Of a DNA stretch of 64,000 nt, positions 1 through 12,305 are shown piece after piece. The position numbers and the translations under genes are program-made. Within the stretch, counting starts at the first letter, position 1. The number at the start of each line of letters is the position of its first letter. The stretch is from Echinometra lucunter (Eukaryota; Echinodermata; Echinoidea; Camarodonta; Echinometridae): positions 20,915,798-20,979,797 of the forward strand of contig CM057157.1 of assembly GCA_029962745.1 (NCBI GenBank), written 5' to 3'. The notes beneath the pieces were generated by a model. It was not told where the DNA came from. It saw nothing but the letters and a program-made list of their open reading frames with translations, and made no database searches.

Positions 1-502
1 TGGTACACATCTAGCCACCAAGAGGCTAAAAAGATAATTTTTGCCTCAGTGCTCAGTGCTTGCTTTTTTTTTTTTTGGCCGCCTCATAAACCGTTAACTT
101 ACGCTTAAAATCCCACGGTGGTTTAATGTGGGGTTTTGCAGCTTCATATGTGAACAAGCCTTCATATTTTCAGCCACAACAAAAATATCCATTTTACTGA
201 ACTTTACATTTACACAACACAAGGTCACAACTGCATCATGAAGAACGAAGTCTGTCTCCAAAATTTGGCTGTTATCCAAGAGCAAATTTAACAGAACCTC
301 AAAGAAACAAAGAAAAAAAGGAGAATTTCTTCTGAAAACTTGTGTGAAATGAGTGATCTTACATACATGTAATGCTGTGTTGACATTTGCTCTGATGTTT
401 TTAATAGTGACACTGCTTGTCAAAAAAAAAAAAAAAAAAAAAGGTACAGCAGTGCCCATGGTACAACCATCCTGGTAATTGGATGGTACACCACACTAAT
501 TT
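1..502. other. no gene recognised; A/T-tract-rich flank
   Basis: Poly-T at about 64-76 and poly-A at about 421-442. The open frames across this stretch are low-complexity, show no homology I recognise and lack splice-consistent ends. Nothing else is supported. Confidence 0.5.
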
Positions 503-1092
503 GGTGGCCCAAAAAGAAGGAACACCTGTAATCCTTAATTTCAGGGAAATGTATGACATGATGTGATAATTGTTCATTTGGTTTGAAAGAGAATTTCTTT
601 TCCTTGAAAATGACACCCAAATCATTAATTTTGGCTTATGCGTTCAGATGTTAGGGCTCATTCCGTGAGACAATGTTGTTTCTAAAATTTGCTACTTTCA
701 CAATTGAAATCATATGAGATCAAGGGAAAACCTACTACCTAACGGCATTCCATAGAAACAGCTCGCTGCCTGAATTATCTCCACGTTTTCAATGAAAGGA
801 AAATCAACCAGGCGTTTATTCAGGCAAGGAGCTGTTTCCATTGAATGCTGTCGGGTGAAGGATTTTCCTTTCAAGTAACAGGAATTCAGTCGCTTAAGTA
901 GCAAATTTTGAAAATGACATTGCCTCGTGAAATGAGCCCTAGCATCTAAACGCGTGAGTCATAATGGGTGATCTTGGTGTCATTTTGCTTGGAAATAAAT
1001 TTTCTTTTGAATATATTAAATTATCATCACCTTATGTCATACATCTCGCTAAAATTAAGGATCACAAGTGTTCCGTTTTTTGGGGGCCACCC
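503..1092. mobile_element. ~590-bp imperfect palindromic DNA transposon (MITE-like)
   Basis: The left arm starting GGTGGCCCAAAAAG is matched in inverse orientation by the right arm ending TTTTTTGGGGGCCACC. Pairing continues inward through imperfect matches to a centre near 795; for example the segments near 742-770 and 823-850 are near reverse complements. No transposase frame is present, so this is a non-autonomous foldback/MITE-type element. Exact ends and target duplication are not resolved. Confidence 0.6.
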
Positions 1093-3268
1093 TGTATACA
1101 TGTACCATCAAATTACCATGTTTGTACTAGTTTGCAGGCTCAAACCCTGGTCTGTCAAATTAAGTTATAAAGGTCTGAGTAAGAGACTAAAGCAGGTGTC
1201 AGGTGAAGCTGCTCCACACTAGCTAGGCACATGGCCTAGGCTTCTCTCAAGACTCAAATGTAATTTAGTAAAGTGTCAATTAGGGTCTGTGCCTGCAGAC
1301 TATGTTTGTACCATGTATACCAAGGAACTTTCTTACAAGGGATTTACATGTACAGTGTACTCCAGTAAACTGCAATGATATTTGCTCTGGGCTTCATTTT
1401 GTAAGAAATAAAGGATTATTTTTTTCGGGTTTGCCAATGGATTATAGATTAATATTCATGGTTTAATCTGTAGTCAATTATAGAAATAAGTATAGCACCA
1501 AATAAAGAAATCAGTATTCCACAAAGATAGGAAATTGATGCTGAAGTGATGCATGACATAATTTTGCTGGAGCATGATCACTAAATATCAATCTATTTTC
1601 CTGATACAACAAACATTTTCAAAAGTTGATATTTAAGAAGTACCTTTAAAAAGTATAAAAACAAATTATATGGCACAATTATATTGTTGTAAGATGGTAC
1701 CTCTGTTAGTTTCACACCTTCAAGGATAGAATTTCAACCTTGGCATATTGGCATAATCCACTTCACCCTTTCCCATACTTACTGTCACATACTAAAAATA
1801 AAGCCAAGTTTAATCATGCCAGTACCGGCCTCTACACCAATCTTTTCATACAGAGCTTGGAGTGGCATTTGGGGTCTGTAAGCATGAGCTCTTTGTTAAA
1901 CTTTTGAAAATTAGGGGGTCTAGACTCAGATCATGACTTGAATTAAACTTACAACTTTAAGTTTTTTGAAAGCCCATGTGGCAATGTGCCTGTTAAGCCC
2001 TTTATACTGCACTGAAGATGAAAGACCATTCTGATATCACAATGAATGTAATAAAAGTGGACAATGGAGAAGAAAACAGATTTAAGTGAAAACTTAAGGA
2101 AAATATGAAGACAAATCAAAAATAAAAAGAAACTTAGATAACTTAAAGTTGTAATTTGTCAAAAGAAAAAAAATGGCAAAATGATTTTAATTCAAGCAGC
2201 TCTTCATTTGCTGGGCACATCAATACATAACAAACAGTTATCAAATTTGTATTTGATGAAGTAACAAATCCATTTTTTACTGAGGTGCAAAGAGTGACAA
2301 AGAATGTACAGGTCAACAGAACAGGTGTGGAACAAACTCTCTTGGAATTAGAATTATTATTATGATAAGCTCTTCCTCTCAAAATAAACATGTAAGTAAG
2401 AATCCATGAAATGAATTTGTTCATCAATGCATGGAATATCAATTGCAGTGTGTTATCAGAAAACACAGTGATGCTGATGAGGCTTCCCTAGGTGTTGTGT
2501 AAAATGGAGTGCAATTATCATATGCCCATTCTTTCAAAATTTCATTATTAGTGCAATGAATTTTGTATGCAGTATGCTGAGGCATGAGCCTTTGCAGAGT
2601 TGCCAAGAATAACACAAATAATGATGACAAGGTCTCCTTGCGTAGTGGGGTAATTGGGTGGGTTGGTTTTTCAATTATCGTAAGCACATTCTTTCAAAAT
2701 TTCATAAGTAGTCTAATGAATATTGTATGTTAATGCAGGAAAATTGCAAACATATCTACTTCAGTGCCCATGAGAAAAAAACAGTAATAAAGCTGACGAG
2801 GCTTTCCAGGGTACTGGATAAAATGCACATCACTTGTGCGTCTGGCGAGTCTGGGCACATTTCTATAGGTATTAGGTAATTAGAATTTTAATCATCATAT
2901 GCCCAGTCTTTCAAAATAAGTACATGTAATTAATATAATGACTTCTATATGGGTTTTTTCTGCATAAAATAGCCATTTGATGTTTATCCTCATTCTGTTT
3001 CTACTTTTGGTTTAAAGAAAGGGGGGAAAATTCTAGTCCAGGTAGAAAATTATCAGTGAGCTCCGTCAATCTTTTTATTCCAGTATGGAAGAAAATCTTT
3101 CTTCTTTTTTTTTAAATGCTATCAAAATCACTGCTCCTCTCTTGCCCTAATATTCAAAATATGAAAAGAAATATCTAAATTTTTCAGGTTAAACATTCAT
3201 GTCACATACATGAACATACTGTATACTCATGTCTCTGTGCAATGTTTTAAGTCTTATCATTTTGATGA
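1093..3268. other. no gene recognised
   Basis: AT-rich DNA with frequent short in-frame stops. No exon with splice signals and recognisable protein was found. Short imperfect repeats of a 'tcttTCAAAATTTCAT' word occur near 2529, 2690 and 2909. Confidence 0.4.
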
Positions 3269-3966
3269 TTCCAAAACCTTACAGTATACTCCATAATGAA
3301 CCTTTCCCAAGGGCTTGGAGACAATTTCTTTCACAAATTGCATGACCAGAACTAACCTCTATCTCTGATATGAATATTTGAAAAATGCTGCATACCCGGT
3401 ATACCACCAAAATTATTGCCCAAATACTAGTGCATGCTATCCTTTCACAGAATTAGTAAGCAATAAAACCAGGTTATTATAAGCACCATTTTTCCAAGCT
3501 GTTTTCACCCAAAATGGAAGATAAATGTTGATTACCAAAAGCAACTCAAATAAGAACAAATAAATAAATTGATGAATGAAATAAAAGCTGCCAAATATCA
3601 CACTGAGACAATTCCAAAACCTTACAGTATACTCCATAATGAACCTTTCCCAAGGGCTTGGAGACAATTTCTTTCACAATTAAATTGCATGACCAGAACT
3701 AACCTCTATCTCTGATATGAATATTTGAAAAATGCTGCATACCCGGTATACCACCAAAATTATTGCCCAAATACTAGTGCATGCTATCCTTTCACAGAAT
3801 TAGTAAGCAATAAAACCAGTTTATTATAAGCACCATTTTTCCAAGCTGTTTTCACCCAAAATGGAAGATAAATGGAAGATAAATGTTGATTATCGAAAGC
3901 AACTCAAATAAGAACAAATAAATAAATTGATGAATGAAATAAAAGCTGCCAAATATCACACTGATA
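3269..3966. repeat. two-copy tandem duplication, unit ~343 bp
   Basis: Copy 1 (3269-3611) and copy 2 (3612-3966) are nearly identical. Both begin TTCCAAAACCTTACAGTATA and both end in CCAAATATCACACTGA. Copy 2 carries a short internal duplication of AAATGGAAGAT and a few substitutions, so the event is recent. Confidence 0.9.
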
Positions 3967-5085
3967 CTAATACACATTTTAAACAAAACAAAAGATAAAC
4001 AGCTAATGAGACGGAGAATACGTTTCCTTTAACTTCCACTGAAACATATAATGCAAAGCAAGAGAGTGAAGCTTAGCAAATCATCAACTATGTACGGTGT
4101 AGTAACTTACCACAGACTCATTCATTGTGGTTTTGGAGCAACAAATTTTCCAATCAAACTATTTTCACTTTTGGAGAGTAGGAGTGTTTGCGAACAGTGA
4201 TCCAATGCAGGTGTAAAGCCTTTCCACATAAGAAAAAAAAAATTGTATCAAAAATACTATACTGTAGGATTACTTACATGTACATGTAAGAGCGAGAATG
4301 GTCTACTCAATGTAACTGAACGCAACATATTCATGCTACTCATAATACAAGCAAACATTTTGATAGAGCAATTCCATATGTATGTGACAGTGAACATTTT
4401 GTCATTTGCCAGCTAATACTGACTTTACAATAATTGATCAATGTTATGAGCTCATTATAAAGTCTACAGTCTCCCTCAGTCAAACATGGGTTACACCCAG
4501 TTTGGGTTTAACTGAAGTATAATGGCCATGGGATACCTTATGGTATGTAAATTTCTGAGCATATACTGTTGTACAGATCAACTTGTTCAAATATTGATAT
4601 AAAACACAGGCTTGTGGTACAGGTGTACAAATATTCCTGAGCAAACTCGACTTTCTCCCTTTTCCTCCTGAAGTAAATACTCTCACTATAATAACGTTCC
4701 AAATCTATTCGGGGATTATCAATACCCACATGTATTACCTACGTGTAATTACATGTAATCTGCTTAAATTCAATTCAAATTTTGACATTCCTTTGGCATG
4801 ACTTAAAGCTGCAAATGGTCCTTGCCTACATGTAAAAAGGTGTAGTTTAAAGGCAAATCTATGTTTACTTGTTTTTGAAATAAAACTTCTAATTATAATA
4901 TTTTAGACATTCGCCACTTATTTTTCTATGTGCAACTACCACGTGTACATCAATGAGCCATTGAGCCCCCAACAGACATGAGTACCTGCTTGCTGCATTC
5001 CTGTAAAACAAACACCAATCAATCAACTGTTGTATGAGACCAAGCATCAATTGATCAACCAATGTATGACACCAAACATCAATCA
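3967..5085. other. no gene recognised
   Basis: AT-rich sequence with several TACATGTA-type words. No exon-like reading frame with recognisable product. Confidence 0.4.
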
Positions 5086-5644
5086 TTAAAGGGTAAGTCC
5101 ACCCTAGAAGTTTCACTGTTTCAATAAAAGGAGATAAATTTGAACAGTATTTAAAAAAAGAAATGAGCAAAATCGGTCAAAGAATAAGAAAAATTGCACT
5201 CATTTACATTTTCTAGTAAACTACTCTCGGCTCTGCAAATTGGCAACACTGATGACATATGCGAGCAGCTCTCCATGTACATGAAATTTCATATTTTCTC
5301 AATTTTCTTGGAAGTTACATATTTTCTCACCCCATAGTCAAAGTATGTTATGTAAAAAGCAATTCTTATGAACATACATTGATTATAGGGGTTAGAAAAT
5401 GTGTAACTTCCAAGAAAATTGAGAAAATGTGAAATTTCATGTACAAAATGAATGGAGACCTGCTCACATATGATGTCATCGGTGTTGACAATTTGCAGAG
5501 CCGAAAGTAGTTTACTAGAAAATGTAAATGAGTGTAATTTTCTTATTCTTTAACCGATTTTGCTCATTTCTGTTTTAAAATGCTGTTCAAATTCATCTCC
5601 TTTTATCAAAACAGTGAAACTTCTAGGGTGGACTTACCCTTTAA
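5086..5644. mobile_element. TTAA-flanked palindromic element (559 bp)
   Basis: Arms of about 250 bp are reverse complements around a centre near 5365. The left end reads TTAA then AGGGTAAGTCCACCCT; the right end reads AGGGTGGACTTACCCT then TTAA (5641-5644). TTAA duplications are typical of piggyBac- and Kolobok-type transposases. There is no coding capacity, so it is a non-autonomous element mobilised in trans. Family assignment beyond 'TTAA-target' is not possible here. Confidence 0.85.
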
Positions 5645-5760
5645 TGTTGTTCTATGATAAAACTACAACCACACATACAGAGGTGGAGACAAATTATACC
5701 ATGTGTAAACATATGATGCATGTCAACAAGCAATGTTGACAAATTTGCAGGCACTAATGG

Positions 5761-5905
5761 CATTCACACACAAAGGAAATTGAAATTTAAATCACGATTC
5801 AAATCGCGATGCAAATTTCAATTTTTGAAGACTGTTCACACACAGGGAAATATTGAAGTTTGAATTGCGACTCGAATCACGATCCAAATTTTGATTTTTT
5901 TTTGC
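5761..5905. repeat. two diverged ~70-bp tandem copies
   Basis: ATTCACACACAAAGGAAATT (from 5762) and GTTCACACACAGGGAAATAT (from 5832) start two related blocks, each followed by alternating AATCACGATTCAAATCGC-like words. Related words recur near 6410-6535, perhaps the other end of a larger decayed element. Confidence 0.5.
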
Positions 5906-7054
5906 GACCATTCACTGAGGGAAAATCTCACTCCGTGCGAGGAAGGAACTACTGTGCATAACATATGTAAAAGAAATCAAAAGTGGTTGTTACTATAAAT
6001 GAAGAAGGAAAGCAATTACATGTATTTTCAAAGTTTTTGTCTTGTTTTGCATTATGATGAAAAGATGTTTTTTGTTCTGCTTGATTTGCAGGGTTTTTTT
6101 TTCTCCTTAAGCTCCACTGATCATCATGTTGCAATATACAGACAGAATTACCACAAAAGATTTAGAGAAAATCTATGATTTACTGACTGACAGGTACAGA
6201 TGTAGATTAATCAAATAGATTAGGCTGGTTTACATAAAATGGAAAGAGAGAGAAAGAGGGAGACACAGGCTGTGAGTGAGAGAGATACTAAGAGAAAGAA
6301 GACACTGTATGTGTTTACGATAAAAGATAATGTCACGCAAGACGGGAATGGACGTCGCAGCGAACAAACCGAAAGTTGACCTTCACATGCTAAGAATGAT
6401 GAGATTCAAAAAAAAAAATCTTGAATCGTAATTCCATTTACACACACCATGGATGGCAAATAATTGCGATTATTCTGAAAAATCACACTACTTACTGGAG
6501 TTGGATTGCGATTAGAATTGTGATTATTAGTGCGATTTTTCTCACCTAATATCTAATACCTAATATCATTACTAAATTCTATAATTCTCATAGACTTTGT
6601 ACAGGTACCACAAATTTCCTGACATTCCTGTGGGCAATAGGTTCAAAAACTATGTTGCACAATACTGCAAATGACAATTAATTGTGGATCGTTTCATTTT
6701 ATGTATATTTTCCATGAATTTCAACAGAGAATATAACAGCTTTATTTTTGTCTGGAAAACCACCCCCTTCCTATATCCTTGTACACTGGATGAGTACAGT
6801 AAAATGAACAACACACTCTAATGCGGCAGTCTGAATCCTTAATCTTTTGTGAAATTTGAAAAATAAAAAATACAGGTGGAAGCTAGATTTCTATCACCAT
6901 AAAACAATTTAGGAAAACTAATATGATGAATTGTCCTTGTTCTCAATCTTATGAATCTGTAAAATACAGGTTGCGCTGTCTTTGATGCTGCTCCTTTGCA
7001 GTGCATCCAAAAAATAAAAAAGTTTACAGCAGGAAAAATGCTCACCATGTGAGC
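5906..7054. other. no gene recognised
   Basis: Contains a short purine-rich GAGA stretch (6240-6310) and the AATCG-rich block near 6410-6535. No recognisable exon. Confidence 0.4.
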
Positions 7055-7180
7055 ATTTCAGGATATTTTCTGAAAATTTTCATACCTGTGGAGAGCACAG
7101 GGTCTCTTTGATCAAATTTCACCCCAAAATCTCAAAATAATTTACACTTGAGCGAGCAAAAGTAACTTTTGTGAAAGGGT
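7055..7180 (+). repeat. dispersed repeat, copy 1 (inverted partner at 12306-12425)
   Basis: The block containing GAGCGAGCAAAAGTAACTTT and ending TTTGTGAAAGGGT is matched in reverse complement at 12306-12425 (ACCCTTTCACAAGTTACTTT...). The two copies are diverged but collinear along about 120 bp. Confidence 0.65.
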
Positions 7181-7294
7181 ACACTAATGCCTAAGAATAT
7201 GCCATAAGCTCCATTTTTAAAGCTTAATTAAGCAGTTGTGAAAGCTGTGATACTTAATCTATGTCTGACGGAATAAACGCCAAAAATATGATAC

Positions 7295-7365
7295 TGACAG
7301 GAGTGGGAATCAAACTTGAGACCTTTCATTCATAGAATGACCATCCATCCGATCGAGCCACAAGA
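7295..7365 (-). repeat. tRNA-derived SINE fragment
   Basis: Read on the minus strand, an A-box-like GTGGCTCGATCGGATGG is followed about 35 bp later by a B-box-like AAGTTTGATTCCC, the layout of a tRNA-derived RNA polymerase III promoter. No full cloverleaf can be drawn, so this is a SINE head rather than a tRNA gene. Confidence 0.45.
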
Positions 7366-7450
7366 AGCTCTTGCCGAGAATGCGTTCTTTATGACATCTA
7401 TACCGGAATTCATTGCTAGTCTTACTTCTCAGACGGACTCAAGCTTCACA

Positions 7451-7506
7451 TTATATATATATATATATATATATATACATGTGTATATATATATATATAT
7501 ATATAT
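7451..7506. repeat. (TA)n microsatellite
   Basis: About 28 TA dinucleotides interrupted once by ACATGTG near 7478-7484. Confidence 0.95.
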
Positions 7507-9233
7507 CGCCACAAGATGGCACTGTTTTATATGCCCGTTATTAATATAACACTATGGCGTATTCTTAGGCGTTCATGTACTTCACGTATAATGGTTATTA
7601 TAAGAAGGGGACTAGGTTGGTTGAAAATTCAAGCTTGACAGGAATTTGTAGTTGTTCCGGTTGGAGAATTGCAGAGCTGAGAATAGTGTAAACTCTGGAG
7701 GCCTAGAAATTTTAGAGGATTTACATGTAAATACTTGATTGATTGATTTGCAATATTACTCTTATGTACCGGTAAGTTTTTACCAATAAAACTGGCATAC
7801 TTTGGATATCAGAAAAATAATAACAGCACACAGCCATGCAGATCAAGCAATATCAACCAATCAGTCAGTCAATAAATTAACCGCTCATTCAATTAATCAA
7901 TCAATTGCAAAAAATAAAAAGCCAATCTGGCACTCGTTCAATCCCACAAGTGAAGTTGACACAACTGAATAACTGCAATTTGCAATGCAAGTGTGTAAGT
8001 TTATTATCATTCTTGTTTAGAATTTACTTCACTGAAACATGTCTTTGTCATGTCTATCTTCCACCTGCCAAAAAAAAAAGTTAAAATTATTGATGAAATA
8101 TCAAGTCTCTTCCCACAAAGTAATGTTAGAATTTTAGTCCCAATCAAGAAACTCACAATTTGCATTGAAGATTGCAGTTTTTCAATTGTGTCAACTCACT
8201 TTACTTTTGGATTGAATGAGTGTATGATTGGTTAGCTGGGGCCTGTTTCTGGAAACCAACAACAAGACAGTCATAACTTTGTCCATCAACTACGGAGATA
8301 TCTTTGATCTTCCTAAATAATCCTAAACCATTTCCCAAAAAAAGCTTAACAACTAGAAATCTTGTGATATCGATACTATCGATGAGGATATGTGCCAGCG
8401 CATAGCCTTGCTTGCAACTGCACATGTACTTTTGTTAAAGAATTTTAAACAAACTCCTAATATTTGAGTGAATTAGGGAATGTAAAGATTAGAAATAGTA
8501 GCAAAAAGATTATAAACAGGATATTTTTCAAATTAGGCAGATTTTACCCAAGAATAGATTATAAAATGCAGTTCTGAGTAATCAAGCTCATTATCGTTTT
8601 AAACGTAAGATGGGTAACCCCCGGTCACTTCCATTTCCTAGTTTATCAAAATAAACCCTTATAGTCATTGTAGTAAAAAAAGGATGCAGTAACAATTTTA
8701 TCCACTGTTTAGAGGCTTAATCAATATACTGATACAGCATTTCTTTTGCATATTACAAGTTAAAACATGTATCTAAAGTATTCCATTTAAAAATCTAAGA
8801 TACAATTTATCTGTAATTAAATACAAGGTTTAAAAACTAAGACTATGCCTTAGACTATGCCTTGCCTGACATGGCAGAATTATGTTCTTTTGTGAGTAGT
8901 TACAATCACAGAAGAAATCTACCTAGGAAACTCTTTTTCCAGATCTTTTGATATGAAAAATATGAAATATAATATTCATATATAAAAAAGGATGAAATGT
9001 AAATTACTGATTTTAGGAACCTGTAGAAAAGATCTGAATGATATTTAACTGTGTAGCATCCCTTCTGGCCAGTCATAACCTACCCAATTAATGACATGTC
9101 ATGGTGCTGCATATAGACTACAAAAGAAAAGACAGGTTTGGAGGCATCAATCACGTCATAACTTCTTGTCTCGCAAGTTGTTATTTCATCTTGGTAAAGA
9201 CCCCTTCGTGAAGCACTTAGTGGAAACCTAACC
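7507..9233. other. no gene recognised
   Basis: AT-rich sequence with no recognisable exon. A short 'caatcaatcagtcaatc'-type run lies at 7855-7910. Confidence 0.4.
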
Positions 9234-9244
9234 AACTAGTTCCA
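9234..9244. repeat. target-site duplication, left, of the Penelope-like element
   Basis: AACTAGTTCCA here recurs at 12013-12023, directly abutting the other end of the element. The last two bases of the element are also AA, so the duplication is 9-11 bp. The pair marks a genuine insertion. Confidence 0.85.
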
Positions 9245-9288
9245 GATGATGTTTGAAGGTTTGCATGGTGGTACGGGTATTCGTAGAA
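9245..9288 (-). repeat. Penelope-like terminal direct repeat, 3' copy
   Basis: 44 bp identical to 11971-12014 and in the same orientation, corresponding to a short pLTR of Penelope elements. Confidence 0.9.
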
Positions 9289-9567
9289 AGGGTTTACGGT
9301 TCACCATGTGGTAAGTCCTGAGGGACTATAGATAAAGTGGATAGAGATGGAGGTGAAATAGAGAGGCGAGAAAGTAGGAAAATTGGAGGGCAGAGTATCT
9401 TTCGAGAACTGGGTGAAGTCCTAAAAAGGACTGTAAACCAGAAGAGGTGAGAGGATTGAGTTGGTGAAGAGATGAGGAGGCTTGAGTCGGCGAGAGGTGA
9501 GAAGACTTGAAGAGAAGACTCGACGTTTCGGGCAGCTTGACTGTCCGTCTTCAGGAGTGAGTGTTCG

Positions 9568-11992
9568 CTAGGCGTGTCGGAGTACTTGAGACAGGTATGC
9601 GGACGTGGAGGAGTGAGACGGGCGGCGGGGTCGGCGGCGTGATGAACGGCTGTCGGTGGTGGCGCTCTGTGTGGGCGGGTATGCGGACGTAGAAGAGTGA
9701 GTCGGCCGGCGGGGTCGGCGGTGTGGTGAACGGCTGTCGGTGGTGGCGCTCTGTGTGGACGGGTCGGTGGTGGCGGAATCGGCGGGAAGGCTTGGCGGGA
9801 AGGTGTGGGCGGGTTGATATCCGGATGTGGTGGTGTTGCGTCGGCGGAGGTTGTAGCGGGGTGTGCGTGTCGGCGGCGTAGTGGGTTGGTCCTGCGGCTG
9901 ATGGAGGGTGGTGGAGGTGACAGGCTGTGTGGGGAGGGCGTCGGTGCGGGTCTTGTCTTGGGTTGATGGAGTTGCAGTGGACGGCGTCGCTGAGCTGGGT
10001 GGAGTGGTCTGGTGATGTAGGATTGGGTGCCAGATGTTGTTGATGTGAAGTCCTGGGTCTTGGGGTACGGTGTTGTGTTGGTGAATTTCGATGGCTTCTC
10101 GGACTCTTCTGGTGTTCCAGTGTCGGATGGTAGTGATGAGTTTGCTGTTGTCCCAGTTTATGCGGTGGTCTTCTTGTTGGGCGTGTTTGACGATGGCGGA
10201 TCTGTCCCAGTCGCTGTGTCGTTGATACGTCTTGTGTTCCTTGAGTCTGGTGTCGAAGTCGCGGCCGGTTTCTCCGATGTAGACTTTGCCGCAGCTGCAA
10301 GGAATCTTGTAGACGCCTGGTTGCTTGTTGGGTGGATGCTTATCCTTGTGTGAATGGAGGATGGAATGGAGCTTGCGGGAGGATTGGTGTCTGACTAGGA
10401 TGTTCGCTGATCGGAGGATACGTTGTAGACGGTGTAGGGGAGTACTATGATGGTAGTCGGCTTGGTGGTGGGTTGGTCGTCGGCGGTGCTAGTGGTGGTG
10501 CGGCTGTGAGGAGGTTGGGTGTTGATTCTTCTCCTGGGGTATTGGTTGATGGTGGTGGTGTTCCATGAAGATGTTGGCGATGATCGGTGAGAGTGGGGAT
10601 CCCATGGCTGCACCTTTGAGTTGCTTGTAGTAGTCGTTGCGCCACTTGAAAGAGTTGGAGTTGAGACAGGTGAGGAGGAGGTCGTAGATTTGGTCTGGTG
10701 TGAGTTTGGTCCTGGTTCCAAGGTCTGGGTCTGAGATGAGCCGTAGTTTGATGATGTCACAGGCTTGGTCGACGGGGACGCTGGTGAAGAGGGATACAAC
10801 ATCAAAGCTGACGAGTGTGTCGGAGGGCTGAATCTTGGTCTTGGAGATGATGTCGACGAAGTGCTGGGAGTTGGTGACATGGTGCTGGGATTGACCTACG
10901 AGGGGTTGGAGTATGGTTGCGAGATGGCGTGCTGTGCTGTAGCAAGGAGATCCTCTAGTAGAGATGATAGGGCGGAGTGGGGTGAGAGGCTTGTGAATCT
11001 TGGGTTGGCCGAATAGGATGGGTGACTTGGCTGAGGAGGACCTGAGTTGAAAGTAGAGTGCCTTGGGTAGCGCGTCGGATCTGTGTAGGGTGAGTAGTTG
11101 CTGATTAATCTTCCTTTCCGTGGCCGGGGTTGGGTCTTTCTTGAGTTTGGTGTAGGTGTCTTGGTCTATGAGTAGGTCTTGGATCTTGTTGTCGTAATCT
11201 TCTGTGTCCATGATGACGGTGGCGTTGCCCTTGTCTGCCTGGAGGATGTGGATTGATTGGTTGTTGCGGAGGTCCTGGATGGCGGTGCGTTCTTCTTTGG
11301 AGAGGTTTGGTTTGGGTGGTTTGGCGTCAGAGAGGGCGTTGGCGACTTTGAGTCTGATGTCGTTGGCGGCTGCTTTGGAGAGGAAACGGAGTTTGGGTTC
11401 TACTTGTTGGACGATGTCAGAGAAGGGAACTTTCTTGGGAGCTACGGCGAAGTTGAGTCCTAAGGAGAGTACGTCATGTTCGGCTTGAGTAAGTTGGTGT
11501 TGACTGAGGTTGATGATGGTGTCCTTCGGTTGAGTTGTGGGTTGGTGGTTGGTTTGGGTCGGCTTGCGGGAATGGAGTCGGTCGAATTTCCTAATCTGCT
11601 TGAGTCGGGGTGGTCTTGAAAGCTTGGCGGGCCGTGTGGGTGCTAAAGGTCTGAACCTTGTGTAGATCGTCTGGATTGAGTAGTCGGCTTAGCTGTGTTT
11701 GAGTAGAAGAGATGGCTGAGTCGAGGTCGTGGAGTTGGTGACGGGTGTGCGCGATGCGTTCGCGGGTGAGGTCTATAGCGGCTTGGTGAAGGATGCGCTG
11801 GGCTTTGGGTGTATCGACGGAGGATTTGAGTTGTAGGCCTGGAGGGATGATGTTGGAGTCGCGGCAGCGTTTGAGGAAGGCGAGGTGGTTGGTAAGCTTG
11901 GCTGATTTGACTTGGTTGCGCTGGAGTTGCCTGGCGATGCGTTGAGTAGGCTCCCCGTAGAGCTGAGTCAGATGATGTTTGAAGGTTTGCAT
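9568..11992 (-). pseudogene. Penelope-like reverse transcriptase / GIY-YIG endonuclease, broken
   Basis: The start codon at 11992 lies inside the terminal repeat. The first 133 codons (11992-11591) are in one frame; a one-base shift near 11600 leads into the frame carrying FAVAPKKVPF, LQADKGNATVIMD, FGQPKIHKPLTPLRPIIS, VSFDVVSLFTSVP and KGAAMGSPLSPIIANIFME (about 11590-10560), all Penelope RT motifs. The YVDD catalytic block and the rest of the palm and thumb are absent: after IFME comes a His/Pro-rich stretch with an in-frame stop at 10489. The same frame then resumes with RLQRILRSANILV and a GIY-YIG domain (GVYKIPCSCGKVYIGETGR, about 10318-10262), and runs open through a Thr/Pro/Arg-rich tail holding two near-identical blocks (about 9590-9760) to a stop at 9568. 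Roughly 200 residues appear deleted. Family known; inactivity inferred. Confidence 0.9.
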
Positions 11993-12014
11993 GGTGGTAC
12001 GGGTATTCGTAGAA
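11971..12014 (-). repeat. Penelope-like terminal direct repeat, 5' copy
   Basis: Identical to 9245-9288. It contains the putative initiator ATG of the element's reading frame at 11992. Confidence 0.9.
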
Positions 12015-12305
12015 CTAGTTCCAATTTAGTCAAAAATTTAAACTTATGACAGTTTTGAGAAACTGACCCCTGCTTTTCTGATTGACGGAATGTTTGATTG
12101 ACCCATCATTTATAAATTTACTGATTAATTGCCTGATCTTTCTGCATGACCATGCATTCCGATATCATTTTTATAACTTAAATATACTTACCCAAAATTA
12201 ACATTTCAAAACAATCAATGATGTACATCTATTCATGAACTGTCAGAAAGAGGCTCAGAATATTACAATTCCTAAGCCTCCATTCTTGTCAGGCCCAAAT
12301 TCTGC

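Larger units (their letters stand above)
9245..12014 (-). mobile_element. Penelope-like retroelement (GIY-YIG class), defective
   Basis: A GC-rich island in AT-rich DNA, bounded by identical 44-bp direct repeats (9245-9288 and 11971-12014) and by a target-site duplication. Reading on the minus strand gives an N-terminal region, the conserved pre-RT block with LQADKGNATVIMD, reverse-transcriptase motifs ending MGSPLSPIIANIFME, and a C-terminal GIY-YIG endonuclease. A segment near 9520-9556 with ACGTTTCGGGCAGCTTGAC and GTCTTCAGGAG resembles the conserved non-coding motif seen in other Penelope elements. The element is dead: the RT catalytic palm is missing and the frame is broken. Confidence 0.93.

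Noticed and set aside
9551..10300. Long His/Pro/Arg-rich open frame on the minus strand over the Penelope 3' half
   Set aside because: It is an out-of-frame shadow: the same strand in another frame gives the recognisable GIY-YIG domain and its tail.
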